Positions 45,839-55,043 of a DNA stretch of 64,000 nt are shown here, in pieces. The position numbers and the translations under genes were made by a program. The stretch's first letter is position 1, and every line of letters begins with the position of its first letter. The notes below the pieces were generated by a model. That model had not been told where the DNA came from. It saw only the letters and a program-made list of their open reading frames with translations, and searched no databases. The stretch covers positions 372,001 through 436,000 of the forward strand of contig NC_014828.1 in the NCBI RefSeq assembly GCF_000178115.2, written 5' to 3'. Origin of the DNA: Ethanoligenens harbinense YUAN-3 (GTDB taxonomy: Bacteria; Bacillota; Clostridia; Oscillospirales; Ethanoligenentaceae).

Positions 45839-48040
45839 TTATTTAAACAGATAGAGCGAAGCGCCGGATACACCATTGGAGGAAGAACCGGAAGTCGAGG
45901 TGCTTCCGTATGCAGATGCGTTGACGAGGGTTGCGTTCGCTTTTACATAGGAGGTGATCTCCGAACTGGAGCTCATGCCTGCTCCGCTGCTGTCGGAAAG
46001 CAGGAAATATGTGACCTTGCCCTCCTTGACCAGCTTCTTGAGCTCCGAGAGGGTGATGCCGTTGTCCGAACCGAGGAACCCGCCGTATGCTACGGCCGGG
46101 AGTCCGGTGTCCACGATGAACGCCGCCACATCGTCGGCTCTGGCCGCCACTACCAGATAGCTGCCGGCTTTATAATGCGCTACCAAATAGGTTTCCAGCG
46201 CTTTGGTGCCGCTGTCGGCCGTGGTGAGGTTTTCCTGGTTGGTGGTCATGCCCGCTGTTTGGGTGTCGGTGGCCAGTTCCGGTCCTGCATACGGCATGGT
46301 GCTGTTGATGGGCGGATACCACACTACTGTCAGGCACCAGTAGAGCGGTCCCGTCAGCATGGCTGCCAGCATGCAGCCGGTTGCGATCAGCCGGATCAGA
46401 TTTGCGCGGCGCAGCCGGGGAAGGATGCGTGGCAGGAACAGGCCGATGAGAGCCGCGCCCGTCAGCACCGCCATAAGCGGGATCATCCACCCGCGCAGCG
46501 CCGGGTAGCCGGAGATGTAGACGGTCTCGGAGACGAACATAGCCGCCAGGGAGGCGGGCAGCAGCCATTGTTTCCAACCCTGCCGATCGCGGAATGCCTT
46601 GAACATTTGCACCAGGCCGATGCCAGCCAGCCCGGCGATGCCCGGTGCGAGGATGCAGAGGTAGTACCGGTGGAAGAAGCTGGCGAAGCTGAAGAATCCG
46701 ACCATAGTGCCCAGCCACAGCGCCCAATAAAGAATCATGGCTGCTTTTTCGTTCCGTTTTTTCCAGGTCGATCTGCTTGCGCAGGCTGCGATGCCGAAGA
46801 GAGCAAGGATGATGAGCCAGGACGCCTGCCCGTACATGGTGCTGCCCCACAGACGGAACATGCCGGCGGTGCCGATGTCGTTGCCATTGCCGCTCATGCC
46901 GCCCGTGCCGCCGGGCCTGCCGCCTGTGCCGCCGTTCTGCCCGCCGGCGTTGTTGTTCGTGCTGCCGCCGTTGGCATTGTTGTTATTGGCGGTGTTTCCG
47001 TTTTGTCCGCCGGGCCCGCCAAAGCCGCCCGTACCGCCGTTCTGCCCGCCGGCGTTGTTGTTTGTGTTGCCGCCGTTGGCATTGTTGTTATTGGTGGCGT
47101 TTCCGTTTTGTCCGCCGGGCCCGCCCATGCCGCCGTTCTGCCCGCCGGCATTGTTGTTGTTCGTGCTGCCGCCGTTTTGTCCGCCGGGCCCGCCCATGCC
47201 GCCCGTGCCGCCGCCCTGCCCGAACAGCCGTTCCGCTCCGTTGTGGCCCGTGATGAGCTCCCAAACGGTGTTGTTGGTAGAGCTGCCCACATACGGGCGT
47301 TCGGACGCGGGCGTGAGGTCTACCGCCACCGTCCACGAGAGAGAAACCGCGAGCATGATGCCGATGCCTACGATGGCCGTGAGGATCCGTTTGCCGATCT
47401 TCTGTTTGGAAAATATAAGAAAAACAATGCCCATGGCCGGTACGGCAAGGTAGGCTTCCAGCATTTTGACATTGAAGCCGATGCCGACCATCAGTGCCGC
47501 CAGAAAGAAATACCGGGCCTTGCCGGTCTCAATGGAGCGGAAGAGGAACCAGGTGGCCGCCAACAACACGAAGACCAGTTGGAGGTCCATGGTATTGTTG
47601 CGCGCGGCCACCACCACCGAGGGCGTGAGCGCGAGCACCAGCGCGGAAATCAGCCCCGCCGGCCTGCCGAACCGTTTGGCCACCAGTAGGTACATCATGA
47701 GGGAACAACCGGTGCCGGCCAACGCCTGCGGCAGCAGCATGGCCCAGCCGTGGTAGCCGAAGATGAGGACAAAGATTGCCTGCACCCAAAGCCCGATAGG
47801 TGGTTTGTCCACCGAAACCACGCCTGCCGGGTCGAAGGCGACGAAAAAGAAATTGTGGACGTTTTGCGTCATGCTGCGGATGGCCGCCGCATAGTAGGCG
47901 TTGCCGTAGCCCACACTGGAAATGCTCCAGAAATTCAGCCCGAACGAAAGTGCCGCGATGCCCGCCAGAATCAGCAGGGCCCATTTTCGGGACAGTTGGC
48001 TGGAAGAACTCTTGTCTGGTAAAACGATCATATCTTGCAT
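45839..48040 (-). CDS. GT39-type membrane glycosyltransferase (YkcB/ArnT-like) with Gly/Asn repeat loop
   Basis: A 733-aa polytopic protein. The first helices and loop (YYAAAIRSMTQNVHNFFFVA, then SVDKPPIGLWVQAIFVLIFG) and LLPQALAGTGCSLMMYLLVA match the GT39/ArnT-like family that moves sugars from polyprenyl phosphate. After about eight helices comes an extracytoplasmic loop (about residues 272-390) of Gly/Asn-rich repeats, then more helices and a C-terminal soluble domain (ADDVAAFIVDTGLPAVAYGG, LSDSSGAGMSSS). ATG 48040 is used with GGGGTGAG upstream; the frame is open 246 nt further. The acceptor is unknown. Confidence 0.85.
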   Translation of the reverse strand: MQDMIVLPDKSSSSQLSRKWALLILAGIAALSFGLNFWSISSVGYGNAYYAAAIRSMTQNVHNFFFVAFDPAGVVSVDKPPIGLWVQAIFVLIFGYHGWAMLLPQALAGTGCSLMMYLLVAKRFGRPAGLISALVLALTPSVVVAARNNTMDLQLVFVLLAATWFLFRSIETGKARYFFLAALMVGIGFNVKMLEAYLAVPAMGIVFLIFSKQKIGKRILTAIVGIGIMLAVSLSWTVAVDLTPASERPYVGSSTNNTVWELITGHNGAERLFGQGGGTGGMGGPGGQNGGSTNNNNAGGQNGGMGGPGGQNGNATNNNNANGGNTNNNAGGQNGGTGGFGGPGGQNGNTANNNNANGGSTNNNAGGQNGGTGGRPGGTGGMSGNGNDIGTAGMFRLWGSTMYGQASWLIILALFGIAACASRSTWKKRNEKAAMILYWALWLGTMVGFFSFASFFHRYYLCILAPGIAGLAGIGLVQMFKAFRDRQGWKQWLLPASLAAMFVSETVYISGYPALRGWMIPLMAVLTGAALIGLFLPRILPRLRRANLIRLIATGCMLAAMLTGPLYWCLTVVWYPPINSTMPYAGPELATDTQTAGMTTNQENLTTADSGTKALETYLVAHYKAGSYLVVAARADDVAAFIVDTGLPAVAYGGFLGSDNGITLSELKKLVKEGKVTYFLLSDSSGAGMSSSSEITSYVKANATLVNASAYGSTSTSGSSSNGVSGASLYLFK
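46925..47220 (-). repeat. Tandem 105-nt repeats coding the Gly/Asn-rich loop
   Basis: Two near-identical 105-nt units (about 46935-47039 and 47040-47144) and a shortened third encode 35-aa units of the form AGGQNGGTGGFGGPGGQNG, then NTANNNNANGGSTNNN. The period is a multiple of three, so copy number can vary without frameshift. Confidence 0.8.
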
Positions 48041-48099
48041 ATGCTCACCCCGTTTGGTCGATGTTGCCGCATGCTTTTCAAGCTGCGTACAGGATACCG

Positions 48100-48131
48100 C
48101 ACAGAGGTGAAGGGTGCATGTGCCCTCTGTG
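48100..48131. promoter_or_regulatory. Inverted repeat in the GT39 / ABC divergent region
   Basis: CACAGAGG (48100-48107) and CCTCTGTG (48124-48131) form a spaced dyad between the divergent GT39 gene and the ABC operon. No protein is assigned to it. Confidence 0.35.
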
Positions 48132-48307
48132 AAATCTGCATGAAAGCGGGCACAGCCCACGTTTCGGTTCGGGAAAATGAAGCGGGGATACTGCGTGACA
48201 AAGCGCTGCACCCTCCGGATGAGCGGCGGGCACGGTGCAAAATCATCCGTTCGGTGGATTCCTTTTCCGCACCTTTCTGATAACATAGCAGGTGGAAGGT
48301 GATGAAA

Positions 48308-49246
48308 ATGGAAACGATTCTGACGGTGAAGAACCTGTCAAAGCGGTTCAAAGAAAAAGAAGTGCTGAAAGGCCTGGATTTTACAGTGGACGCAGGGGAG
48401 ATCCTCTGCCTGCTCGGGCCAAACGGTGCCGGAAAAAGCACGACCATCAACATCCTCACCGGCGTGCTGGGGCACGACGGCGGTGAGGTGCTCTATCACG
48501 GCCAAAGCATCCGCGGCCGCCTGCGCGCCTACCGGCAGCGGCTGGGCGTGGTGCCGCAGGACATCGCGCTGTATGAGGAACTCACGGCTGAGCGCAACCT
48601 GCGGTTTTTCGCCGGGCTGTATGGCCTGCGTGGGCGGGAACTCGACCGTGCGACGGACGAGGCGCTGGCGCTGGCGGGGCTGGAAGACCGGCGGCGCGAT
48701 GTGATCAAAACATTTTCGGGCGGGATGAAACGGCGGCTGAATATTGCCTGCGCTATTGCGCATCGCCCGGAGCTGGTCATCATGGACGAACCCACCGTGG
48801 GCATCGACCCACAGTCGCGCAACCACATCCTCGAAAGCATCCGCACCCTGCGCGGTCAGGGCATGACGGTGCTCTACACCACGCATTACATGGAGGAGGT
48901 GGAAGCCATCTCCTCCCGCATCATCATCATGGATCACGGGCAGATCATCGCGGAGGGCACCAAAGAGAGCCTCAAGCAGGCCTATGAGGATCAGCGGCGC
49001 TACACGCTCACAGTGGAAGGTGCGGAAGGACTGCAGGCGTCAGACCTTTACAGGGTCGAAGGAATCGTTTCGGCGCAGATCGGGGAACATGCCGTCGAAA
49101 TCACGTCGCTGCGCGGAGTGGCCAATCTCGACCGCATCATTGCCCTGTTGTATGAAAAAGGGGTGGAGATTCAAAACATTACCAGCGAGGAAGCAAGTCT
49201 GGAGACGGTATTCCTTAAGCTGACCGGCCGCACCCTGCGGGATTGA
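48308..49246 (+). CDS. ABC-2 type transporter ATP-binding protein
   Basis: A 312-aa ATPase. Walker A GPNGAGKST is at residues 37-45, the signature is FSGGMKRRLNIA, Walker B is LVIMDEPTVGID and the H-loop is LYTTHYMEEVE. The C-terminal extension of about 90 residues fits DrrA/CcmA-type exporters of drugs or lipids. ATG 48308 is chosen with GGAAGG 8 nt upstream; GTG 48299 and ATG 48302 overlap or crowd that site. Two permease genes follow immediately. Confidence 0.92.
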   Translation: METILTVKNLSKRFKEKEVLKGLDFTVDAGEILCLLGPNGAGKSTTINILTGVLGHDGGEVLYHGQSIRGRLRAYRQRLGVVPQDIALYEELTAERNLRFFAGLYGLRGRELDRATDEALALAGLEDRRRDVIKTFSGGMKRRLNIACAIAHRPELVIMDEPTVGIDPQSRNHILESIRTLRGQGMTVLYTTHYMEEVEAISSRIIIMDHGQIIAEGTKESLKQAYEDQRRYTLTVEGAEGLQASDLYRVEGIVSAQIGEHAVEITSLRGVANLDRIIALLYEKGVEIQNITSEEASLETVFLKLTGRTLRD

Positions 49247-49263
49247 CGGAAAGGAGGAAAAAT

Positions 49264-50007
49264 ATGCGGCGCTTTGGCATCATTTTTCGCATAGACCTGT
49301 TCAATGTGTTCAAAAATCCGGTGCTGGTGGGCTACAACACCTTGTTCACGGTGGCGCTGGTGTTCACGCTCGGTTATCTTAACGGCGGCGCCTATGCCGA
49401 CGGCTGGACGGCTTACCGGTATTATCTGGTGTCGTTTTTGGTCTACTCGGTGCTCACCGGCTCGATGACCGCGTCCAACGCCTTTATGGAGCGGGATATC
49501 AAAAAACCCAATCTGCGCATTCTGTTTTCACCGGCGGGCAGCTTCCCTATCTATTTTTCAAAAATTCTGGCTTCGGCGCTGTTCGATTACATTTGCCACG
49601 GAACGCTGGCGGTGGCGCTGGGCGCGCTGTTCCATTTCCCCAATTTCGGGCAGTTCTGGCTGTTGCTGTTGGTGCTCATTCCACTGGAACTGGCCTCCGC
49701 CGCGCTGGGGACGTTTTTCTGCTGTGTGCTGCACAGTGAGGAAAGCACCAGCAGTCTGCTCAGCACAGTCATCGGCGTGCTGGCGTTTTTGGGAGGGACG
49801 TTCTTTTCGCTGGACAGCATGGGTGGGGTGGTGGCGCTGATTTCCCGCTGCTCGCCCGTCAAATGGATCAATGACGCTCTGTTTGCCCTGCTTATCGACG
49901 GCAATGCCGCCGTGGCCGCCCCGCTGTTTTTCGGCGCGTTGGCGGCCGCCGCCGCGCTGACGGCGGGTTGCGTCCGCTTTTTCCACACGGAGGATTATGT
50001 ATGCTGA
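49264..50007 (+). CDS. ABC-2 type transporter permease 1
   Basis: A 247-aa membrane protein of about six helices: FNVFKNPVLVGYNTLFTVAL at the start, FLVYSVLTGSMTASNAFMER, then FWLLLLVLIPLELASAALGT and LSTVIGVLAFLGGTFFSLDS, the last resembling the ABC-2 signature region. AAAGGAGG upstream of ATG 49264. Its end overlaps the start of the second permease gene. Confidence 0.85.
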   Translation: MRRFGIIFRIDLFNVFKNPVLVGYNTLFTVALVFTLGYLNGGAYADGWTAYRYYLVSFLVYSVLTGSMTASNAFMERDIKKPNLRILFSPAGSFPIYFSKILASALFDYICHGTLAVALGALFHFPNFGQFWLLLLVLIPLELASAALGTFFCCVLHSEESTSSLLSTVIGVLAFLGGTFFSLDSMGGVVALISRCSPVKWINDALFALLIDGNAAVAAPLFFGALAAAAALTAGCVRFFHTEDYVC

Positions 50008-50960
50008 CCATTTTACGGAACGATTACAGCCGCATGCGCAAGCGTCTGGCAGGCATCCTGATCTTTACGGTCGTCACGCTTGTTGCGATGGGGCTTGCGG
50101 TCTACCTTGCCCACCAGCCGGTGAAAGGCCATATTGCGCTGGTGACGGCGAACGCCGCCGCGCCGGTCCACTCTGCCCGGCTGGATGTGACGGTGCTGCG
50201 CAAAGCGCCTCCGGAATCGGCGCTGGTGCGCGGGCAGTACGACGCGTTTGTCTTTGATGAGGGCGGCGGGCGCTACCGTGTTCAGACATTGCGCAACGCG
50301 CAGTTCAAGGCGATGGTGCAGGCCCTGCTGACCGATCCGCAGGCAAAAGTGCCCAGCCAGAGCGGCGAACGCGGCGTGGGGGAAAATGTCATCGGGTTTT
50401 CCATGCTCTTTCTGCTGATGAGCACGATCACCAACCTGCTGATGTTTGGGGAAGACAAGGAGCAGGGGCAGCTTTCCCGCATCGAGGTCACGCCGGTTTC
50501 GGGCGTCGGCTACCTGGCCGGGCACTGTGTATACGCGCTGACGATGTTTCTGCCGCCGCTTGTGCTGCTGGCGGGGCTGCAAGAGGCGGGCGTGGCCATC
50601 GGGTTTTCGCTGGGGATGTATGCGCTGCTGTTCCTGGCGCTGGCGGTGCTTGGCATCCCGCTCGCGTTGCTGCTGTACACCCTGCTTGACAAGGCGGACA
50701 ACGCCACCATGCTCGGCTCCAGCATTCTTGTATTCACCACGGTGCTGGCTGGCGGATTCTATGCCAACAGCCGAAAAAACGCCGTGCTGGATACGCTGGT
50801 CGGCGCGCTGCCGCAGAAACAGTTGCTGCTGTTTGCCGCGCAGGCGGAAAAGGGCGTGGGCGTAGCGCATGCGGGGCATCTGCTTTATGTGTTTGCGTGG
50901 GGCGTGGCGCTGTTTGCGCTTTCCGGATTTCTTCTGCGTCGCAGGCGGCAGCGCGGATAG
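50001..50960 (+). CDS. ABC-2 type transporter permease 2
   Basis: A 319-aa membrane protein with one N-terminal helix (RLAGILIFTVVTLVAMGLAV), an extracytoplasmic domain of about 115 residues, then five helices (IGFSMLFLLMSTITNLLMFG, and LPPLVLLAGL onward). This is the ABC2_membrane_3 layout. A KEQGQLSRIEVTPVSG loop between helices is typical. It overlaps permease 1 by 7 nt, so the exporter is likely heterodimeric in its membrane part. Confidence 0.85.
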   Translation: MLTILRNDYSRMRKRLAGILIFTVVTLVAMGLAVYLAHQPVKGHIALVTANAAAPVHSARLDVTVLRKAPPESALVRGQYDAFVFDEGGGRYRVQTLRNAQFKAMVQALLTDPQAKVPSQSGERGVGENVIGFSMLFLLMSTITNLLMFGEDKEQGQLSRIEVTPVSGVGYLAGHCVYALTMFLPPLVLLAGLQEAGVAIGFSLGMYALLFLALAVLGIPLALLLYTLLDKADNATMLGSSILVFTTVLAGGFYANSRKNAVLDTLVGALPQKQLLLFAAQAEKGVGVAHAGHLLYVFAWGVALFALSGFLLRRRRQRG

Positions 50961-51037
50961 CGGGCTTGCCAACCGGACGGTTTTATCATACAATCTGGGA
51001 GGTGAAAGCATTTTCCAAACGGGGAGGGGAGCGGGCC

Positions 51038-53695
51038 ATGCGGTTGCCGGATACGCTGGGCGCGGCGTTGTTGACAAAACTGAAGATGCCTGCGCCGCGG
51101 CGCGGATACATCGCGCGCCGCGGGCTGTTTGAAAAACTGGCGCGCTGGGAATCGTTCGGCGTGATCTATATCCGGGGTGCGGCGGGCATGGGCAAAACCA
51201 CGCTGGTCAGCTCGTTTTTGAAAGAACATACTGCTTTGCATGCCGCATGGTTGTCGCTGGACGCGGAGGACGACGACCTGTTTGTTTTCTGGCATGATTT
51301 CGCCGCCGCCATGGCTACGTTGCCGGGTATGGACGCCAAGCGGCTGACCGGGCTGTTTGATGCAGGCGAACTTTCCGGCGCGCAGGCGGACGTGATTGCG
51401 CGCCGGGCGCTGGAAGCGGCGGACGGCATGGAGCCCGGCTTACTGGTGCTGGACGATCTGCACCTGTTGCGGGACGAAGGCCTGCTGCACACGCTGGAAA
51501 CATTTATCGCCGCGCTGCCGGAGCAGCTGCATCTTTGTCTGCTCTCGCGCGAGGCCCCGGCGGTTTATCTCGGCGGGCTGGCGGTGGAGGGCAGGCTGCT
51601 GTTCATCGACGGCGAGGCGCTTGCAATCTCTGCGGAAGAAGGCGTGCGCTTTTTGCGCGATACGCTGGGGATGGAAGAAGCGGACGAGCGCGCCGCGCGC
51701 CTGGCCGCGCAGGCGGAGGGCTGGATCGGCGGATTGCAACTGCTCGCCGCGGCCGACGGCATGGGGGCCGCAAGCCCACGCACCGGGCGCGCGCTGGCGG
51801 GGGAGTATCTTACACATGAGATTTTTGCCACACTTTCCGGTGAAGAGCAGCGCTTTCTGACCGTGACTGCTATCCTGCCGTATTTCGACGCGGTGCTCTG
51901 CGCGACGCTGCTGGGGCCGGGTGCCTACCATGAGATCATCGGGCGGCTGGTGGGCAAAAACCTTTTCCTCATCTGCGTGGACGAAGAGTGCGGCGTTTAT
52001 CGTTACCACAGCATCCTGGGGGACTATTTGAAGCAGCAGTTCGCCGCGCTGCCCCAAGACGAGCAAACCGTGCTGCACCGGCGGGCCGCCGCAGCATTCC
52101 TTTCGCGCGGGGAGCGGCAGGCGGCTTTGCCGCACCTGCTGGCTGCAGGGGCCTATGCCGAGGCGGGGCAGCAGCTTGCGCTGCTTTCCACCCGTGCCGA
52201 GACCTGGCATTATCTCAATCGGCTGCCGCTCGAGGTGGTGATGGAGGATCCGAATCTTGCCATCCAGTCCGTCTATTATAATTTGCTGGTGCACCCCGAT
52301 ATGGAGCGCGCCAGGCAGGTGTTCCGTGCGTTCCGGGAAGACCGGGCGGGCGAGATATTTGCCCGCACGTTGGGACAGGCGGGTATCTATGTGGGGGAAA
52401 CGGTGGATTTCAAAAACCCGCCCGCGCCGGTGTCGCCCGAACAGATCGAGCAGACGGGTCTGGGCCCGCTTTCGCAGGCGCTGGCTTATGTGCAGGGCGC
52501 GTCGCTGCTGCTGGAGCGCGATGAGTATGCGGAATGCGCGCGTTTTGCTGCGCGGGCATACGATATCGCCGGAGGACGCAGCCCGTTTGTAGATTTTTAC
52601 CTGTTTTCATCGCGTGCGCAGTTGGCGGAGGAGACCGGCGAGCTAAACGAAAGCCTTCGCATGTATGGGCAGATGGCGGACGCGGTGGCGCGCTCGCCCA
52701 CCACCAGCCTACTTGGCGTCTACCACGCCATAGGGCGCACCGGGGTCTATCTCAAGCGGTTGGAAAAAGAACCGGCCGCCGCCGCGCTGGAGGAAGCCGA
52801 CCGGGGCCTGAAAGCGTTTCCCCATTTTCCGTTTTTGATGACCTATGGCTATGCCTATAACCGATTGGAATACGACCTGATCTTCGGCCCGGTTGACGCG
52901 GCGATGGACGGGCTGGAAAACTTGCTCCGCTGGAGCACACGGGATTTTCAGAGCGTCCTCGTATGCGACCGGCTGCTGCTGTATCCGTTGGTGCAGCGCT
53001 GCCTGCCCGCCGTGTGGGAGGAACGGTTCTTTGCCGAGTATCAAGCGGACGGTGGGCATATCCCGTTTTCCGCGCGGCTGGTGGGGGCGCGGCTGCTGTG
53101 GCGGCGGGGCCAACGCGGCACCGCCCTGCGGCAGGTGGAGGAGGCGCTGGCGTTCTCGCGTGCTAACCACAACCGTCTGGCGCTGGTGGGTGCGGGCCTG
53201 CTCAAAGCCGCCATGCTGCTCGAAAGCGGAGGGGAGGCGCGCACCGTGCGCAACTTGCTGCGCGAGGCGCTTCATTACGCATGGGAAAACCACATTTTGC
53301 TGCCGTTTTATGTGGAGCGTGCCGCATTGGGGGACGCGCTGCACGCTCTGCCCGGCGCGGAACTGGCATCGGGAGAGCGGGCGTTCTGGCAGGAAGTGTG
53401 TGCGTTGGCGCCTCCTGCGGCACCTGACGGAGTGGAAACGCTGAGTGCCCGGGAGTGCGAGGTACTGCGCGAACTGGCGCACGGCCTGACCAACGCGCAG
53501 ATTGCGGATAGGCTGTGTATCACACCGGCCACCGTCAAGACACACTTATGGAAAGCTGGGCGTGTCCACGCGGGTGCAGGCCGCAGAGGAAGCGCACAGG
53601 CAGGGTCTGCTGCCGTGAACCGGCGCAAACACATACGGCCCCGCGCGGCAATGCCGCACGGGGCCGTATGTGCGTATCGGGTTACAGGGACATAG
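51038..53695 (+). CDS. MalT-like LuxR-family regulator with frameshifted HTH
   Basis: A large STAND-type regulator: P-loop GAAGMGKT (47-54), Walker B LLVLDDLHLL, winged-helix and TPR-like regions, then a C-terminal LuxR HTH starting LSARECEVLRELAHGLTNAQ. The recognition helix breaks: after ATVKTH the frame reads LWKAGRVHAGAG. The +1 frame from 53547 reads YGKLGVSTRVQAAEEAHRQG and ends at TGA 53616-53618, the normal end for this family. Restoring it needs about 11 missing nt. As given, the frame runs to 53695 through the downstream terminator hairpin. GGGGAGGGG precedes ATG 51038. It follows the ABC operon by 77 nt and may regulate it. Confidence 0.8.
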   Translation: MRLPDTLGAALLTKLKMPAPRRGYIARRGLFEKLARWESFGVIYIRGAAGMGKTTLVSSFLKEHTALHAAWLSLDAEDDDLFVFWHDFAAAMATLPGMDAKRLTGLFDAGELSGAQADVIARRALEAADGMEPGLLVLDDLHLLRDEGLLHTLETFIAALPEQLHLCLLSREAPAVYLGGLAVEGRLLFIDGEALAISAEEGVRFLRDTLGMEEADERAARLAAQAEGWIGGLQLLAAADGMGAASPRTGRALAGEYLTHEIFATLSGEEQRFLTVTAILPYFDAVLCATLLGPGAYHEIIGRLVGKNLFLICVDEECGVYRYHSILGDYLKQQFAALPQDEQTVLHRRAAAAFLSRGERQAALPHLLAAGAYAEAGQQLALLSTRAETWHYLNRLPLEVVMEDPNLAIQSVYYNLLVHPDMERARQVFRAFREDRAGEIFARTLGQAGIYVGETVDFKNPPAPVSPEQIEQTGLGPLSQALAYVQGASLLLERDEYAECARFAARAYDIAGGRSPFVDFYLFSSRAQLAEETGELNESLRMYGQMADAVARSPTTSLLGVYHAIGRTGVYLKRLEKEPAAAALEEADRGLKAFPHFPFLMTYGYAYNRLEYDLIFGPVDAAMDGLENLLRWSTRDFQSVLVCDRLLLYPLVQRCLPAVWEERFFAEYQADGGHIPFSARLVGARLLWRRGQRGTALRQVEEALAFSRANHNRLALVGAGLLKAAMLLESGGEARTVRNLLREALHYAWENHILLPFYVERAALGDALHALPGAELASGERAFWQEVCALAPPAAPDGVETLSARECEVLRELAHGLTNAQIADRLCITPATVKTHLWKAGRVHAGAGRRGSAQAGSAAVNRRKHIRPRAAMPHGAVCAYRVTGT
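53631..53671. terminator. Bidirectional terminator between the LuxR-type and lipase-like genes
   Basis: ACATACGGCCCCGCGCGGCA (53631-53650) and TGCCGCACGGGGCCGTATGT (53652-53671) pair with one mismatch. It lies 13 nt after the family-typical stop at 53618, which supports that stop as the original one. Confidence 0.7.
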
Positions 53696-54740
53696 ATGCC
53701 GTTATGGCACGCATGCCGTTTTTAAACAGCAGGAGCAACTGTGAGGAATAGGCTTTGACATAAAGCGGATCGCCCTGGAACAGGCTCACCCAGAACCACT
53801 TGTTGCGCTCCTGGCGCTCATGTGACCACTTCTGGATGCCCAGGCTCCAGTTGTATACCCCGCCGCAGACAAAGCTTTTTTTCTGCACCCGCGCGGGGAT
53901 GAAGCGCCCGTTTTGATCCAGTCGGCAGGACGAGATCGCGTGGTTGCAGAAGAAATTAAGCTGGTCGTACCGGGACCGCAGGATGACCGGCGTTACCGGC
54001 GAGGTGAGCAGCGAGGAGACAAAATCATTTTCGTTCTGATAATTGAGAATCTTCCGTTTTTCAGCGGCGACGGTTTCCGCGTATTTTTCTAAAAATGCAA
54101 GGCTGAAACCCGGCGAGTTGAACGTGACGCACTGCCGGATATTGGCGCGCACCGGTTCCGGTGAAAGGAACGTGCAGATCTGCGCGACGTGCCCGCCCAG
54201 TGAGTGCCCGACGAAATAAAGCGTGTGCCCCGGCTGGCCGAACAGATCGGCGCGCTCGTCAATGTAGGCCAGCGCTTCGCGATGCTGGTCGATGAGCAGG
54301 TTGTTGGAGATGTCCAGACTGGCGTGCCAGTCGTTGAGATGGTCTTTGGGATTTTCGCTGCCGCGGAAGACCACCGCGGAGGTATGGTCGTCGATATGTA
54401 CGGTGAAGCCGTAGAGGCCGGATTCGACAGGTGTGTTGTGCGCGCAGATGCCGGTGACGATCCAGCCTGCGTAGGCGTCGTTGTTCGGATCGGTGAGAAA
54501 ATGCACCTGATCGTCATAGACCCAGGCGTGCACGCCGGTGAGCTTTGGGGGCCGGAGCGGATCGTTGGGTGTACCCAGAAGCCGACGGTAGGAAGCCAGC
54601 AGGTCCCCCACGCTGCATGTCACATGCGCCTGTCCGCGGGAAGGCCACGGCGTGCCGTCCGCGCGCAGCGGGTCGAAATATACCAGCTGCGCCAAAAAAC
54701 TAAAATCCTGTTCCGTCAGATCATTCTGCAACCCGTCCAT
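53682..54740 (-). CDS. DUF2974/lipase-like alpha-beta hydrolase
   Basis: A protein of about 352 aa with the nucleophile elbow FVGHSLGGHVAQI (catalytic Ser) and the N-terminal family segment LTEQDFSFLAQLVYFDPL typical of DUF2974 proteins related to class 3 lipases. Segments AVVFRGSENP and HASLDISNNLLIDQHREALA support this. No signal peptide, so probably cytosolic; the substrate is unknown. The start is uncertain: ATG 54740 is abutted by GGGAG, whereas TTG 54731 has that site 9 nt upstream and begins right before LTEQDF. Confidence 0.8.
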   Translation of the reverse strand: MDGLQNDLTEQDFSFLAQLVYFDPLRADGTPWPSRGQAHVTCSVGDLLASYRRLLGTPNDPLRPPKLTGVHAWVYDDQVHFLTDPNNDAYAGWIVTGICAHNTPVESGLYGFTVHIDDHTSAVVFRGSENPKDHLNDWHASLDISNNLLIDQHREALAYIDERADLFGQPGHTLYFVGHSLGGHVAQICTFLSPEPVRANIRQCVTFNSPGFSLAFLEKYAETVAAEKRKILNYQNENDFVSSLLTSPVTPVILRSRYDQLNFFCNHAISSCRLDQNGRFIPARVQKKSFVCGGVYNWSLGIQKWSHERQERNKWFWVSLFQGDPLYVKAYSSQLLLLFKNGMRAITASMSL

Positions 54741-55043
54741 CTCCCAAGAGCCGCCCGCAGGCGAATTTCCACAACAGTGTATGCCCATAGTAACATGGAG
54801 GTGTGCGCCTGTCAAATCTTAAAATGTAAAGTTTTTTGCACAGCAGACTTTGCGGTGGAAATTCCGGTATCTTCGCGGCCTGGAATTCCGGATTTCTATC
54901 CAGTCCGGCGGTTGTGCCGTGCGGTCGAAGCCGCGTTTTCCGCATGCATCTCGGGCATTTTTGAAAATCAAAAGCCATTGGCTGCGTTTTTACGCGCCGC
55001 TTCTTCCGGAATGGCGTATGCGTGCAGATGCTCGATTTCGGTT
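54741..55043. other. Interval between lipase-like and transglutaminase genes
   Basis: About 300 nt without a supported gene. It contains the lipase gene's 5' flank and the transglutaminase gene's 3' flank, both on minus. TAAGAT inside AT-rich sequence near 54817-54822 (minus strand) could be a -10, without a good -35. Two related GGAATTCCGG-like words occur near 54857 and 54882. No strong terminator was found after the transglutaminase gene. Confidence 0.35.

Noticed and set aside
45650-47689. A 679-codon plus-strand frame with Ala/Val-rich repeats
   Set aside because: It runs antisense to the GT39 gene and mirrors its Gly/Asn repeats; no start site or family features.
54721-54978. An 85-codon minus-strand frame containing CPRCMRK
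   Set aside because: It overlaps the start of the lipase-like gene, has no ribosome binding site and no conserved pattern beyond one CxxC.
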